Shown here piece after piece: positions 41,308 through 50,629 of a DNA stretch of 54,578 bases. Every line of letters starts with the position of its first letter. Positions within the stretch are counted from its first letter, which is position 1. The notes under the pieces were generated by a model. That model worked only from the letters and a program-made list of their open reading frames with translations, was not told the origin of the DNA and did no database searches. A program made the position numbers and the translations under genes. Source of the stretch: Saprospiraceae bacterium (GTDB lineage Bacteria; Bacteroidota; Bacteroidia; Chitinophagales; Saprospiraceae); NCBI GenBank assembly GCA_020629515.1, contig JAHDDE010000025.1, forward strand, positions 1 to 54,578, written 5' to 3'.

Positions 41308-42954
41308 CTATGCGGTTTTTAGCTTTTTATCTACAAAATACATTTCAATATTTTTCATATTTTTTACTTTGACGTCACCTCGACTGGTACAGCTGTATTG
41401 TTCTTTAATCAATTCGTAAGTTGAGGAGCTAATATTAATTTTGGATGCTTCCGAGGTGCTTTCTAATCGTGCTGCAACATTTACAGTGTCACCCCAAATA
41501 TCATAAGCAAACTTTTTCATACCAACAACGCCAGCTATAATAGGCCCTGTATGAATGCCGATTCGTGCATCAAATCTGACTAAATTTTTCTTTTCTCTTT
41601 TAGCATTCCATTTATCTAAAAACTTTACCATCTCTTTAGCAGCATTGACGGCATCAATAGCATGTGTATCATTAGGTACTGGCACTCCACCCGCACACAT
41701 ATATGCATCTCCAATTGTTTTAATCTTTTCAATCTGAAATTTTGATATTATTTCATCAAATGCTCTGAAGCATTCATCTAAAGCAGCAATCAACTCATGT
41801 GGGCTCAAAGTCTTAGAGATACTACTGAAGTTTATAAAATCTGTGAATAAAACTGTACACTGGTTGATCAAACGAGTTTCAACACGGCTACTTTCCTTCA
41901 ATTCCTGTGCGACAAACTTCGGTAAGATATTTAAGAGTAGCTCTTCAGACCTTTCTTTTTCTTCTTCTATTTGTTGATTCTTTAGCTCCAGTTCTTTGTT
42001 GGTACGTTTAGCATTCCAAAAGAATAATGCTAAACAGCCTGCAGAAAGTAAACCTAAAAGAGACAATACCAAATATAGATTTCTTTGAGAATTCTTAAGC
42101 TCTAATTCAGATTCTTTAAGTAAGAGCTCAGATTGCTGTAAACTTAATTTGTTGGATTGTTCAGCGATTAAATATTCATTATTTAATAACGCAAGGGAAT
42201 CTAATTGAGATAGAAAATTTAAAGAATCAATTATTCTCATGTTGTATTGCAAAATCGCCTCTTTTTTTGCCTTTTCTTTAGTCATTTGATTGATAATATT
42301 GGCATGACTATTTAATTTTCGTTCTGTTCTATTAATAGTCTCGTTGAGTCGAGTATGCATTTTTTGTAAAGCTTCTCTCTCTTTCTTTAGTTTTTCATAT
42401 TCCGCATATGCTCTAGAATTTGATTGATCATTAAATTCTTTTATCTGTGCTTTAAGATTTTCCTCTCTTCTATCTTGTCTTATATCAATAATATCCTTAA
42501 GATATATTGAGTTTATTGATTGAATCTGCTTATTGATAGAAGCTGAATATGATGCTTGAATCTTAGAATTTACTTCAACTAAATCGTTGAGTAACTCTTC
42601 GTTTGGATTATTTTTACCAATTAGTTTTAAGGTATTCACCACTTCTTTACCATAACGATCGGTACGAGGCATAAAATCATAAATTAGCTCTACTTTATTC
42701 AAGACTATAACGCCTGCAGTTGCCGTGCTAATTTCTTTCCCTTTATCATAGGCTTTATCTAATAGTTCTATTGCGTCGTCATATTTCTTTTGGACCGATA
42801 GATCCTTTGCTCCATCGAAACATTTTTGAATATACGCACTTGGGCCTAAAGACTTCAAGTCTTTTTTAATCTGTTTGTAAGACTCCTGCCCATATGATTG
42901 TGTGATTATGGACATCATTAAAAGGGGTATAAATATCCTCGTAAGTAATTTCAT
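41308..42954 (-). CDS. Membrane-anchored class III adenylate cyclase with exported sensor region
   Basis: A 548-residue signalling protein. It has a signal peptide (IPLLMMSIITQSYG before QE), then a helical extracytoplasmic region of about 265 residues including long coiled coil, one membrane helix (about 292-313), a cytoplasmic coiled linker (EEEKERSEELLLNILP) and a class III cyclase domain. Metal ligands are D372 (FTDFINF) and D416 (IKTIGDAYM). The base-selecting pair K412 and D485 (YDIWGD) is of the adenylate type, and transition-state residues N492 and R496 are in VNVAARLES. All catalytic residues are present, so it should make cAMP. The signal sensed is unknown. Confidence 0.92.
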   Translation of the reverse strand: MKLLTRIFIPLLMMSIITQSYGQESYKQIKKDLKSLGPSAYIQKCFDGAKDLSVQKKYDDAIELLDKAYDKGKEISTATAGVIVLNKVELIYDFMPRTDRYGKEVVNTLKLIGKNNPNEELLNDLVEVNSKIQASYSASINKQIQSINSIYLKDIIDIRQDRREENLKAQIKEFNDQSNSRAYAEYEKLKKEREALQKMHTRLNETINRTERKLNSHANIINQMTKEKAKKEAILQYNMRIIDSLNFLSQLDSLALLNNEYLIAEQSNKLSLQQSELLLKESELELKNSQRNLYLVLSLLGLLSAGCLALFFWNAKRTNKELELKNQQIEEEKERSEELLLNILPKFVAQELKESSRVETRLINQCTVLFTDFINFSSISKTLSPHELIAALDECFRAFDEIISKFQIEKIKTIGDAYMCAGGVPVPNDTHAIDAVNAAKEMVKFLDKWNAKREKKNLVRFDARIGIHTGPIIAGVVGMKKFAYDIWGDTVNVAARLESTSEASKINISSSTYELIKEQYSCTSRGDVKVKNMKNIEMYFVDKKLKTA

Positions 42955-42983
42955 TTTAAGATGGATGCTTCATGTAATATTAA

Positions 42984-43005
42984 TACAATTTTATGTTTAA
43001 TTGTA
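42984..43005. repeat. Dyad upstream of the cyclase gene
   Basis: TACAATT (42984-42990) and AATTGTA (42999-43005) are inverted around 8 bases, 30 bases upstream of the cyclase ATG and 96 before the start of the divergent secreted-protein gene. It could be an operator for either; the sequence is AT-rich, so chance is possible. Confidence 0.25.
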
Positions 43006-43100
43006 AAATCTTAGTAAATCCATAACTAAAATATATCTCTTTAAAACGTATTCTTATCAAACTGAAAATCCGTTATTAATTCATTCTAAATAAAGCAGTT

Positions 43101-43721
43101 ATGAAAGTGATCAAATATCTTTTATTGCTAGCTTTGATACCTACGAACTTTCTTTATTCTTCACATTACAATTATTCTGTTCATGACCACCTTAACGGTT
43201 TGTGGGTGACGCAATCCGAAAGTATTGCTCTACAAATTAGGTCATCAAGATCAGGATTAAAGGTCAGGGAAGTTAGAAGGTTTAAAAAGAAACGCTGGAG
43301 AAACTATCTAAACTATGGTTTTAAAAGTTTCGAGGATTGTGATGGTAACATCATAACACTATTGGGTCGAAATAGAATCTCATGGCAAAATGGTAGATAT
43401 AGAGAAGTGATACTCTATAAAGTAGAAAATCGACGACCTTTCTTAAGAAATGGACATAGGGATCGTAATTTTTATGATCAGAATTTTATGAAGAATTACT
43501 CCGGCAATTGGTATTGTGCTGAACGAAATTTACATCTTGAAATTCAATCATTCAATGGAGGACTTAGAGCACGTAGACCTAATCAGAAATGGATATTTTA
43601 TGAAAAGATTGATACTGATCTCTTTATAGACAAAAGAGGTAACAGATATTATATGAATCATCAAGAAATACTATGGAATTCAAATGATGGAAGAAAGACA
43701 TTAAGATTTTCGAGAAGATAA
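43101..43721 (+). CDS. Small basic exported protein with two repeat units
   Basis: A 206-residue protein with a signal peptide (IKYLLLLALIPTNFLYSS). The mature part is very basic and duplicated: unit 1 from about 29 (LNGLWVTQSESIALQIRSS), unit 2 from about 134 (YSGNWYCAERNLHLEIQSF). Each has G-x-W, an IQ/IR-S strand, a GL+x+R segment and a closing I-x-W strand before a basic end, so it is probably two small beta domains. I recognise no family. It is divergent from the cyclase, and a hairpin terminator follows it. Confidence 0.72.
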   Translation: MKVIKYLLLLALIPTNFLYSSHYNYSVHDHLNGLWVTQSESIALQIRSSRSGLKVREVRRFKKKRWRNYLNYGFKSFEDCDGNIITLLGRNRISWQNGRYREVILYKVENRRPFLRNGHRDRNFYDQNFMKNYSGNWYCAERNLHLEIQSFNGGLRARRPNQKWIFYEKIDTDLFIDKRGNRYYMNHQEILWNSNDGRKTLRFSRR

Positions 43722-43729
43722 TCTTATTC

Positions 43730-43769
43730 AAGAGGAGAGTGACCAAATCGATTATTCTCCTCCTCTTTT
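43730..43769. terminator. Probable bidirectional terminator
   Basis: AAGAGGAGAG (43730-43739) pairs with CTCCTCCTCTT (43757-43767), with one bulged C, across a 17-base loop. A T-run follows on the plus strand. It lies between two convergent genes (206-residue protein and M23 peptidase). Confidence 0.55.
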
Positions 43770-43773
43770 AGAA

Positions 43774-44757
43774 TTAGTCCAATGATTGATTCTCTTCGGA
43801 AGCTCGATCAACTAAGTCTTGATATTCAATTGGACTTAATCCATCCAAGACATAGTCAATAGGATTAACAGATTTTTTATTCAGTCTAACTTCATAGTGA
43901 CAATGAGGAGCTGTAGAGGTGCCAGAACTCCCTACTGTGCCAATTTGTTGACCTTTCACAACTACTTCTCCTTTCTTGACAGTGATTTTTTGCATGTGAC
44001 CATAAAGGGTTTGATACCCAAAGCCGTGATCAATTGTCACACTATTGCCATAGCCCGTTTTAATTCTTTCAATTTTGATCACTTTACCATTTCCCGTAGC
44101 TTGTATTGGAGTACCTCTCGGTGCTGTAAAATCTATGCCTTTGTGCATTTTTCTAACCTTATGTACTGGGTGAATACGCATTCCATATCCAGACATATGT
44201 CTCACTTTTCTTTTCAACTTATCTTCCTGAATAGGTTTTATGCTTGGTATAGATTTTAATTTATCTTCATGAATTTTGGCAAAATTTATTAGGCTATCCA
44301 TTGAGTTATTTTGCAACTCAACTTTTCGTTTTAGCTTATCTAATTTATCCAAAGCCGTGGTTAGGAGTTCATTTGCGCTTATGTTGTTTCTTAGTCGTAT
44401 CAGATTTTCACGTCCACCAATACCCCCATTCCAAACACCATCATCAATAGGGTCCATACCGAATACCATACGATGCACTTCAGCATCCTTTTGTTGTATA
44501 TTATCTATATCCTTGGTGAGTTCGTCATATTGATTCGTCAAATCCTCAAAATAGAATTGCATTTGAGCAATATCTCTTTGCAAGGCTTTTTCCTTTGGAG
44601 TTGGAAAATATTTATAAGCCAAGCCTAAACATAAAAGAGAGGTAAACAATACAGCACTAATAAAACCTGCTATTCTTGTCAGATTAGATTTAACCGTAGC
44701 TTGTTCCTTCTCGTATTGAAGGGTGTTGTGGTTGAAGATGTACTTTTCTTTACTCAT
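43774..44757 (-). CDS. Membrane-anchored M23 peptidase (LytM/lysostaphin fold)
   Basis: A 327-residue murein endopeptidase-type protein. It has a cytoplasmic start, one membrane helix (about 28-48), a periplasmic coiled coil (IAQMQFYFEDLTNQYDELTK) and a C-terminal M23 domain. Zinc ligands are H and D in HKGIDFTAP and the second H of APHCHYEVR; YGHMQKITVKKGEVV is also conserved. It would cleave peptide cross-links or bind murein. It is divergent from alaS across 221 bases, an arrangement I recall as common in Bacteroidota. Confidence 0.93.
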   Translation of the reverse strand: MSKEKYIFNHNTLQYEKEQATVKSNLTRIAGFISAVLFTSLLCLGLAYKYFPTPKEKALQRDIAQMQFYFEDLTNQYDELTKDIDNIQQKDAEVHRMVFGMDPIDDGVWNGGIGGRENLIRLRNNISANELLTTALDKLDKLKRKVELQNNSMDSLINFAKIHEDKLKSIPSIKPIQEDKLKRKVRHMSGYGMRIHPVHKVRKMHKGIDFTAPRGTPIQATGNGKVIKIERIKTGYGNSVTIDHGFGYQTLYGHMQKITVKKGEVVVKGQQIGTVGSSGTSTAPHCHYEVRLNKKSVNPIDYVLDGLSPIEYQDLVDRASEENQSLD

Positions 44758-44792
44758 GGAGCAACTTTTGGCTTCGATATATTACTTTTGGG

Positions 44793-44809
44793 CTCTCATA
44801 AAATGAGAG
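44793..44809 (-). repeat. Hairpin in the leader of the M23 gene
   Basis: CTCTCAT-AAA-ATGAGAG, a 7-bp perfect stem with a 3-base loop, ends 35 bases upstream of the M23 ATG. There is no T-run toward that gene. It could be a leader hairpin or an operator; nothing else stands out in the 221-base divergent spacer to alaS. Confidence 0.3.
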
Positions 44810-44978
44810 TTACAGGCTCATGGGAAAAGCTTTGCGAATTTAACATTTGATATTTAATTGCCAAAACTTTACTCATTTTTATATTTATAAATTATATATA
44901 TATTAATTATAATTAGTAAATGCTTGATTTTCCTGTACTTAAGAGGATTATAAGAGTAGCTTAGAAATTAAATAATTG

Positions 44979-47603
44979 ATGACTTCAAAAGAAATACGCC
45001 AACAGTTTTTCGATTTTTTCTCATCCAAAGGACATAAAATCGTTCCTTCTGCCCCTATAGTAAATAAAAATGACCCTACGCTGATGTTTACTAATGCGGG
45101 AATGAATCAGTTTAAAGATTATTTCTTAGGAAATGGGCAGCCCGATACGAGACGTATAGCTGATACTCAAAAGTGTCTTAGAGTATCAGGCAAACATAAT
45201 GATCTAGAAGAGGTAGGTATAGACTCCTATCACCATACCATGTTTGAAATGTTAGGCAATTGGTCTTTTGGTGATTACTTTAAAAAGGAGGCAATAGAGT
45301 GGGCGTGGGAATTGTTGACCGAAGTTTACCAACTCCCTAAAGATAGATTGTATGTTTCTGTATTCGAAGGAGACAATTCAGACAATCTAAAACCTGACGA
45401 AGAAGCAGCCGATATTTGGGCTAATTATGTGGATAGGGATCGTATTCTCTATTTTGACAGAAAGGATAATTTTTGGGAAATGGGAGAAACAGGCCCTTGT
45501 GGACCTTGCTCTGAAATCCATATTGACTTACGTTCTGAAATTGATAGAGATAAAATAGATGGCAAAACTTTAGTTAATGCAGATGATCCTTTAGTTGTTG
45601 AGATATGGAATTTGGTGTTCATACAGTTCAATAGACTGGCAAATGGATCTTTAGAAGAGTTACCAGAAAGTCATGTAGACACAGGAATGGGTTTTGAAAG
45701 ACTATGCATGGCCATCCAACAAACACAATCTAATTATGATACAGATGTCTTTAAACCCTACATTGAATGGTTAGAAAACGAAACCAATAAAAAGTACGAA
45801 GGCTCATATAGTTTACAAGCTAAAAAAGACATCGCATTCCGAGTCATAGTCGATCATATAAGGGCGGTAGCATTCACCATAGCAGATGGACAATTACCTA
45901 GTAATACAGGTGCAGGATATGTAATCAGAAGAATACTAAGAAGAGCTGTAAGGTATTATTACACGTTTTTAGAAGTAAAAGAACCATTGCTTTATCGTAT
46001 GATTCCGCTGCTCTCTTCGTCTTTTAAAGACGTTTTCCCTGAATTAAAAGCTCAGCAGACTTTTGTCGAAAAAATAATTTTAGAAGAAGAGAAGTCCTTC
46101 TTGAATACATTAGAATCTGGCTTAAAAAGATTGTCTCAGATAAAAGTAAACAATAACACTTTGGACGGTCAGATTGCATTTGAACTATATGACACATATG
46201 GTTTCCCTATTGATCTAACACGATTGATTGGCCAGGATAGTGGTTGGATAGTTGATGAACAGGGTTTTAAAAATGCATTGGAAGCTCAAAAAGCGAGATC
46301 AAGAAATGATGCAAAGAAGGAACTCGGTGATTGGATTGTCGTGAATGAAAACGGTTCAGTCGAATTTGTGGGATATGATCATGATAATGTTGGAAGCTCG
46401 AGAATATTAAAATTGCGTACTGTCAAGGAAAAAGATAAAGAGGTTTATCAGATAGTGTTGGATAAAACACCATTTTATGCAGAGAGTGGAGGGCAAGTTG
46501 GAGATGTAGGGACCTTGCGAAGCGAAAATGAAGAAATTAAGATTTACAACACACAAAAAGAAAATGATCTAATAATCCACTATGCGGACAAATTTCCTGA
46601 AAATATTAATACTTCATTTGTAGCAGAAATTAATGTCTCACGAAGAAGAAGTATAGAAAATAATCATACAGCAACACATATCTTACATGCGGCATTAAGG
46701 GAAGTTTTAGGGAAGCATGTTCAACAAAAAGGATCATTAGTCAACGATCGACAATTACGTTTTGATTTTTCACATTTTGAGAAAATGTCAAAAGATGAAA
46801 TAAAAAATGTTGAAGCTATTGCCAATCAAAAAATAAGAGAAAATATCGCGCTCGAAGAGAATAGATCAATCTCAATACTCCAGGCAAAGAAAGCCGGAGC
46901 AATGATGCTTTTTGGAGAAAAATATGGAGATCAAGTAAGAATGATCACATTTGATCAAAATTTTAGTAGAGAACTTTGTGGTGGATGTCATACCTCTTCC
47001 ACTGGCACTTTGGGTCTCATTAAAATAAAAAGTGAGTCTGCAATAGCAGCGGGTGTAAGAAGGATAGAAGCACTTACTGGAAAAGAAGCTATGGCATTTG
47101 TTGACCAAAAAATTGATGAATTAAGTAATATCAAAGCTCTATTTAAAGCACCTAAAAACTTGTCAGGTCAAATTGATAAACTGATTTCAGATAACAAGGT
47201 ACTCACAAAGGAAATCGAAAAAATAAACTCTGAGCGAACTCTCAAACTTAAAGATGGTTTAATCGAAAGGGCCATTAAAACTGAAAAAGGATATAATATA
47301 ATTACCCAAATATTATATGATATAGATGTTGAAAATGCTAAGACTTTGGCGTATTCTATAGAGCAAAGTGTTGATGATCTGATCTTACTTTTTGGCATTA
47401 AAAATCAGAATAAGGCCAACTTGCTTGTTCTTATATCAAAGAATCTCGTCTCTGAGCAGATCCATGCCGGTAAGATTATCAAAGTCATAGCCAAAGAAAT
47501 ACAAGGTGGTGGTGGTGGTCAAGGTTTTTTTGCAACAGCAGGTGGGAAAAATCCCGATGGCATCGAAAGCGCCATTAAGTTATTCCTTACATTATTGAAT
47601 TAA
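44979..47603 (+). CDS. alaS: Alanyl-tRNA synthetase
   Basis: Charges tRNA-Ala and edits mischarged Ser or Gly. At 874 residues it is full length. The class II catalytic core opens FFSSKGHKIVPSAPIVNKND and has PTLMFTNAGMNQFKDYFLG. The editing-site zinc ligands are H563 and H567 (HTATH), C667 and H671 (CGGCH), matching E. coli H564, H568, C666 and H670. The C-terminal C-Ala domain has GGGGGQGFFATAGGKNP. I use the ATG at 44979; a TTG one codon earlier is less likely. A probable terminator follows at 47679. Confidence 0.98.
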   Translation: MTSKEIRQQFFDFFSSKGHKIVPSAPIVNKNDPTLMFTNAGMNQFKDYFLGNGQPDTRRIADTQKCLRVSGKHNDLEEVGIDSYHHTMFEMLGNWSFGDYFKKEAIEWAWELLTEVYQLPKDRLYVSVFEGDNSDNLKPDEEAADIWANYVDRDRILYFDRKDNFWEMGETGPCGPCSEIHIDLRSEIDRDKIDGKTLVNADDPLVVEIWNLVFIQFNRLANGSLEELPESHVDTGMGFERLCMAIQQTQSNYDTDVFKPYIEWLENETNKKYEGSYSLQAKKDIAFRVIVDHIRAVAFTIADGQLPSNTGAGYVIRRILRRAVRYYYTFLEVKEPLLYRMIPLLSSSFKDVFPELKAQQTFVEKIILEEEKSFLNTLESGLKRLSQIKVNNNTLDGQIAFELYDTYGFPIDLTRLIGQDSGWIVDEQGFKNALEAQKARSRNDAKKELGDWIVVNENGSVEFVGYDHDNVGSSRILKLRTVKEKDKEVYQIVLDKTPFYAESGGQVGDVGTLRSENEEIKIYNTQKENDLIIHYADKFPENINTSFVAEINVSRRRSIENNHTATHILHAALREVLGKHVQQKGSLVNDRQLRFDFSHFEKMSKDEIKNVEAIANQKIRENIALEENRSISILQAKKAGAMMLFGEKYGDQVRMITFDQNFSRELCGGCHTSSTGTLGLIKIKSESAIAAGVRRIEALTGKEAMAFVDQKIDELSNIKALFKAPKNLSGQIDKLISDNKVLTKEIEKINSERTLKLKDGLIERAIKTEKGYNIITQILYDIDVENAKTLAYSIEQSVDDLILLFGIKNQNKANLLVLISKNLVSEQIHAGKIIKVIAKEIQGGGGGQGFFATAGGKNPDGIESAIKLFLTLLN

Positions 47604-47678
47604 TTCTTTCTCATTTAGTAGAGAATTTGTAGGACCTATTTAATAGGGACTTATTTTCTCTTTATTGTCTTATTAGTG

Positions 47679-47712
47679 AGGAATTAGAATATTTAAATTC
47701 TCAATTCCTTTT
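47679..47712 (+). terminator. Probable terminator of alaS
   Basis: AGGAATT-AGAAT (47679-47690) pairs with ATTCT-C-AATTCCT (47697-47709), with one bulged C and a 6-base loop, followed by TTTT. It is AT-rich and so only moderately strong. The rest of the 206-base gap to the next gene shows only the short dyad CCTATT-T-AATAGG at 47635-47647. Confidence 0.5.
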
Positions 47713-47809
47713 CGCTGCAACCAAAAATCGAAGTAATAAGACATGAAATCGAAATAGTCGTTACAGCATTAATCATTTCAAATATTATTGAGGTAAAATT
47801 AGTTGTAAC

Positions 47810-50419
47810 ATGAAAAAAGGAATAACACTATTGTACCAAAAGAAAGAATGCAGAATCTTTTTTTTATTTTGTATAGCACTTTTTGTTAACATTATTGTTG
47901 CCTATTCAAATGACAATTGGTTACTTAATGATAAGTGTGAGACACTTTATTGTGATGGGATCACTTGTGATGATGGTTCATCAGCTGATGGCGTACAAAC
48001 TTCTAGACAATGTAGTTGTGGTTCAGAGATAACTGGGGCATGTGCGAAGGTATTAATTGATCTGAATAGTAATCCAAATTATGACGAAAATAAAGATGCA
48101 GGGTTCCAGTTAAGTACTCAAGAATCAGGAAACTTCCTTGGTTACGTCACTGATAGCGATTATAATATTCTCGATTGTCTAAATCCGGATTTTAGTGTTA
48201 ATAATTCTCAGATATGGACATTAGAAAAAGACCCAGTGACTGGTATAATAGACCCAGTGATTTATATGGTTATATGTAAAGAGGGCGGGAATGCCGGAAG
48301 AAGAGACTTTAACTTAAGCTATTTCATTCGGGTACCAGAGGAGACTGGTTATTGTGATGATGGTTTTGATAATGATGTTGATGGTTTAATCGATTGTGAT
48401 GATATAGATTGTAATGCGACATGTACATATAGCTCGACAGAAACATCATTTTCTGGTGGTTTAGAGTCTAATAATAATCTCTCTGACAAAATTGCTATGG
48501 TAAGATATGCTCAAAAAGTTAGCAAGATGAGTAATAATAAATCAAGTAAACTTTTCAACAAGCTATTTGAAAAAAATCAAAAAAGTGCGAACCCATTAGC
48601 CAACTTATTGGATCCTAATGCATTATCCGACCACACGAGCCAAGTAGCTACTCCAGACTTCTTGTCGTCAATCACAAATGCAATAGACATATATTCATTA
48701 GACTATTTTTATAATAATGAAAGAGTAGGTTCGGTACTATCGCTCTCAACCGAACAAGAGGTTTATGAACATACCAAATTTGTCTGTGACAGATTAACTG
48801 GCTCTAAAATATTAGATATTCTTAATATAAAATTGGACGGTATAAATAACTATAGCGTAACAAAGTTCGAAACTGAAACTGGAAATGTAGAATATGCAGT
48901 AAGTTTCAGTTGTGCTTTAATCGATTCAAATACATTATCTCTCAATAGTCATTGGAACCTTGCTAACTACGATCAGAATAAAGATTATTACAATTTTCAA
49001 ATATGGGCAAATAATACAGGTAGATTAGTTCAATTATTTAATTCGACCATTTCAAAAATTGAAGAATCATTCACCCTGTCCTCCTATAATATATCCGAAG
49101 CACCTGGATTTTTTGTCAATTATGCTGAATATGATCAATCTGATAACCTCAATTTATATTACACAAATAAAATTGGAATAGATACTATCACTATTAATGG
49201 AGTTTTAAGTGAAACCGAATTCAGTGGATCCCAAAGTTTTCAGAGAATAGATAGTCTTTCTTGGTTTATAAATGATACATTGACTATACCTGTAGGTAAA
49301 ATTTATGATATTGGTCTTACATTTCATAATGCTAATATTGCAAGTCCAGACAACATTTTTTATGCAGATGGTAGATGGGACATTGCCCATGACACAACGG
49401 AATTAATTAATACTTTCAATATCTTGAATAATTCATTGACTGATACAGATTCTTACATATTGAATAGGGATATTCAATTAACTGGCCAAGTAAAGAACTA
49501 TATAAATGTATTCAGATCTTTTTATCCAGATTTTGATCAAATAAATATTAATCAATTCAATGGATTATCATTTGAAGCCTCTGGAGAAGGTCGCATTGAG
49601 GTAGCAATAAGCCGTGCAAGCGAATCTGATTGGTTAAAGCAAGGCAAATACTATTTCGATCTTACTTCTGAAAATCAAGTTTTTAGTATTTCAAAAAATC
49701 AGTTTAAAGATTTATATGGAGATGTACATTCTTGGATAGATCCATTTATGATCACTTTTACAATAATAGGAGGTGGTGAAATTCTGGAAGACTTCGAGTT
49801 GAATATATCTAATGTCCAATTTAAAGATTACAGTATCGACTCTCAAATGATTGTTAGAAGCTCAGAACAAATCCTAAATTTTAATGATTTAGTACATTCA
49901 CCATCAGATTCAGAAGGGACTATAGTTCATAGAAAAGTTAAGCACAATAAAGAAAATGAGAATTTTTCTTTCTATGTAGATAATATTGAATCAAACAACC
50001 TTACAATAGATTCGATAAATTTTATTCAATCTTCGGATATGTTTAGTATAAATAATATTACAAACGAGATTGTTCTACCTAATGAAGCGTTGGAAATTGT
50101 TCTTAATCATAATTATACTGAATTTCCAGAATCATTAAGTATTAGTTTAGAGATTTATAGTAACGGTAGTTTAGAGCCAGCTATTGTTAACTTTAACCTG
50201 AACTCTTTATGTTTTGAAGAAATTACAATTGATAATATTATAAATGATAGTTCTGAAACCCTATACAAGGCTAATAATTCTATAGAGATTCAAACAAATA
50301 TTGAAAGCGGTAGTTATATTTTCAAGGCAGGAGAATCTGTTCAATTCTCAGCGGGATTTGAAGTTCTGTCTCAGGCAAGTTTGGATGTTTCTATTCAGAA
50401 CGAGTGCGTAAATAATTAA
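47810..50419 (+). CDS. Large exported cysteine-rich protein with C-terminal coathanger-like repeat domain
   Basis: An 869-residue protein with a signal peptide (FFLFCIALFVNIIVAYS) and no recognisable enzyme domain. The N-terminal part is rich in cysteine (C43, C48, C53, C68, C70, C78, C123, C156). Residues 182-201, GYCDDGFDNDVDGLIDCDDI then DC, form an acidic D-N-D-x-D-G Ca-binding type repeat often seen in secreted bacterial proteins. The middle is beta-rich. The last roughly 70 residues (LYKANNSIEIQTNI, GSYIFKAGESVQFSAGFEVL) resemble the 3-coathanger-stack domain of Bacteroidota surface proteins. No T9SS sorting tail is evident. Function is unknown; an adhesin-like or matrix role is conceivable. 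Confidence 0.72.
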   Translation: MKKGITLLYQKKECRIFFLFCIALFVNIIVAYSNDNWLLNDKCETLYCDGITCDDGSSADGVQTSRQCSCGSEITGACAKVLIDLNSNPNYDENKDAGFQLSTQESGNFLGYVTDSDYNILDCLNPDFSVNNSQIWTLEKDPVTGIIDPVIYMVICKEGGNAGRRDFNLSYFIRVPEETGYCDDGFDNDVDGLIDCDDIDCNATCTYSSTETSFSGGLESNNNLSDKIAMVRYAQKVSKMSNNKSSKLFNKLFEKNQKSANPLANLLDPNALSDHTSQVATPDFLSSITNAIDIYSLDYFYNNERVGSVLSLSTEQEVYEHTKFVCDRLTGSKILDILNIKLDGINNYSVTKFETETGNVEYAVSFSCALIDSNTLSLNSHWNLANYDQNKDYYNFQIWANNTGRLVQLFNSTISKIEESFTLSSYNISEAPGFFVNYAEYDQSDNLNLYYTNKIGIDTITINGVLSETEFSGSQSFQRIDSLSWFINDTLTIPVGKIYDIGLTFHNANIASPDNIFYADGRWDIAHDTTELINTFNILNNSLTDTDSYILNRDIQLTGQVKNYINVFRSFYPDFDQININQFNGLSFEASGEGRIEVAISRASESDWLKQGKYYFDLTSENQVFSISKNQFKDLYGDVHSWIDPFMITFTIIGGGEILEDFELNISNVQFKDYSIDSQMIVRSSEQILNFNDLVHSPSDSEGTIVHRKVKHNKENENFSFYVDNIESNNLTIDSINFIQSSDMFSINNITNEIVLPNEALEIVLNHNYTEFPESLSISLEIYSNGSLEPAIVNFNLNSLCFEEITIDNIINDSSETLYKANNSIEIQTNIESGSYIFKAGESVQFSAGFEVLSQASLDVSIQNECVNN

Positions 50420-50561
50420 ATGAAATTGGATAATTTTTGTACCTGAAGTATCCCAAGATATTTAGAAACTAAACATTGTACATGAACCGCAATTAATTAT
50501 AATCCCTAAATAGCTTTGGATATTAAAGGCGCTTAAAAAAAATATATTTAAAAGCTTCATC

Positions 50562-50605
50562 AAAATATACCCGATAAGTATAAGCATGCTTATCGGGTAT
50601 ATTTT
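50562..50605. terminator. Strong bidirectional terminator between convergent genes
   Basis: AAAATATACCCGATAAG (50562-50578) and CTTATCGGGTATATTTT (50589-50605) are perfect 17-base inverted repeats around a 10-base loop. A-runs and T-runs at the ends make it work on both strands. It sits 24 bases beyond the ompA-like stop and about 140 after the 869-residue gene. Confidence 0.85.
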
Positions 50606-50629
50606 AGTTTATGGTGATATGAATCTAGC

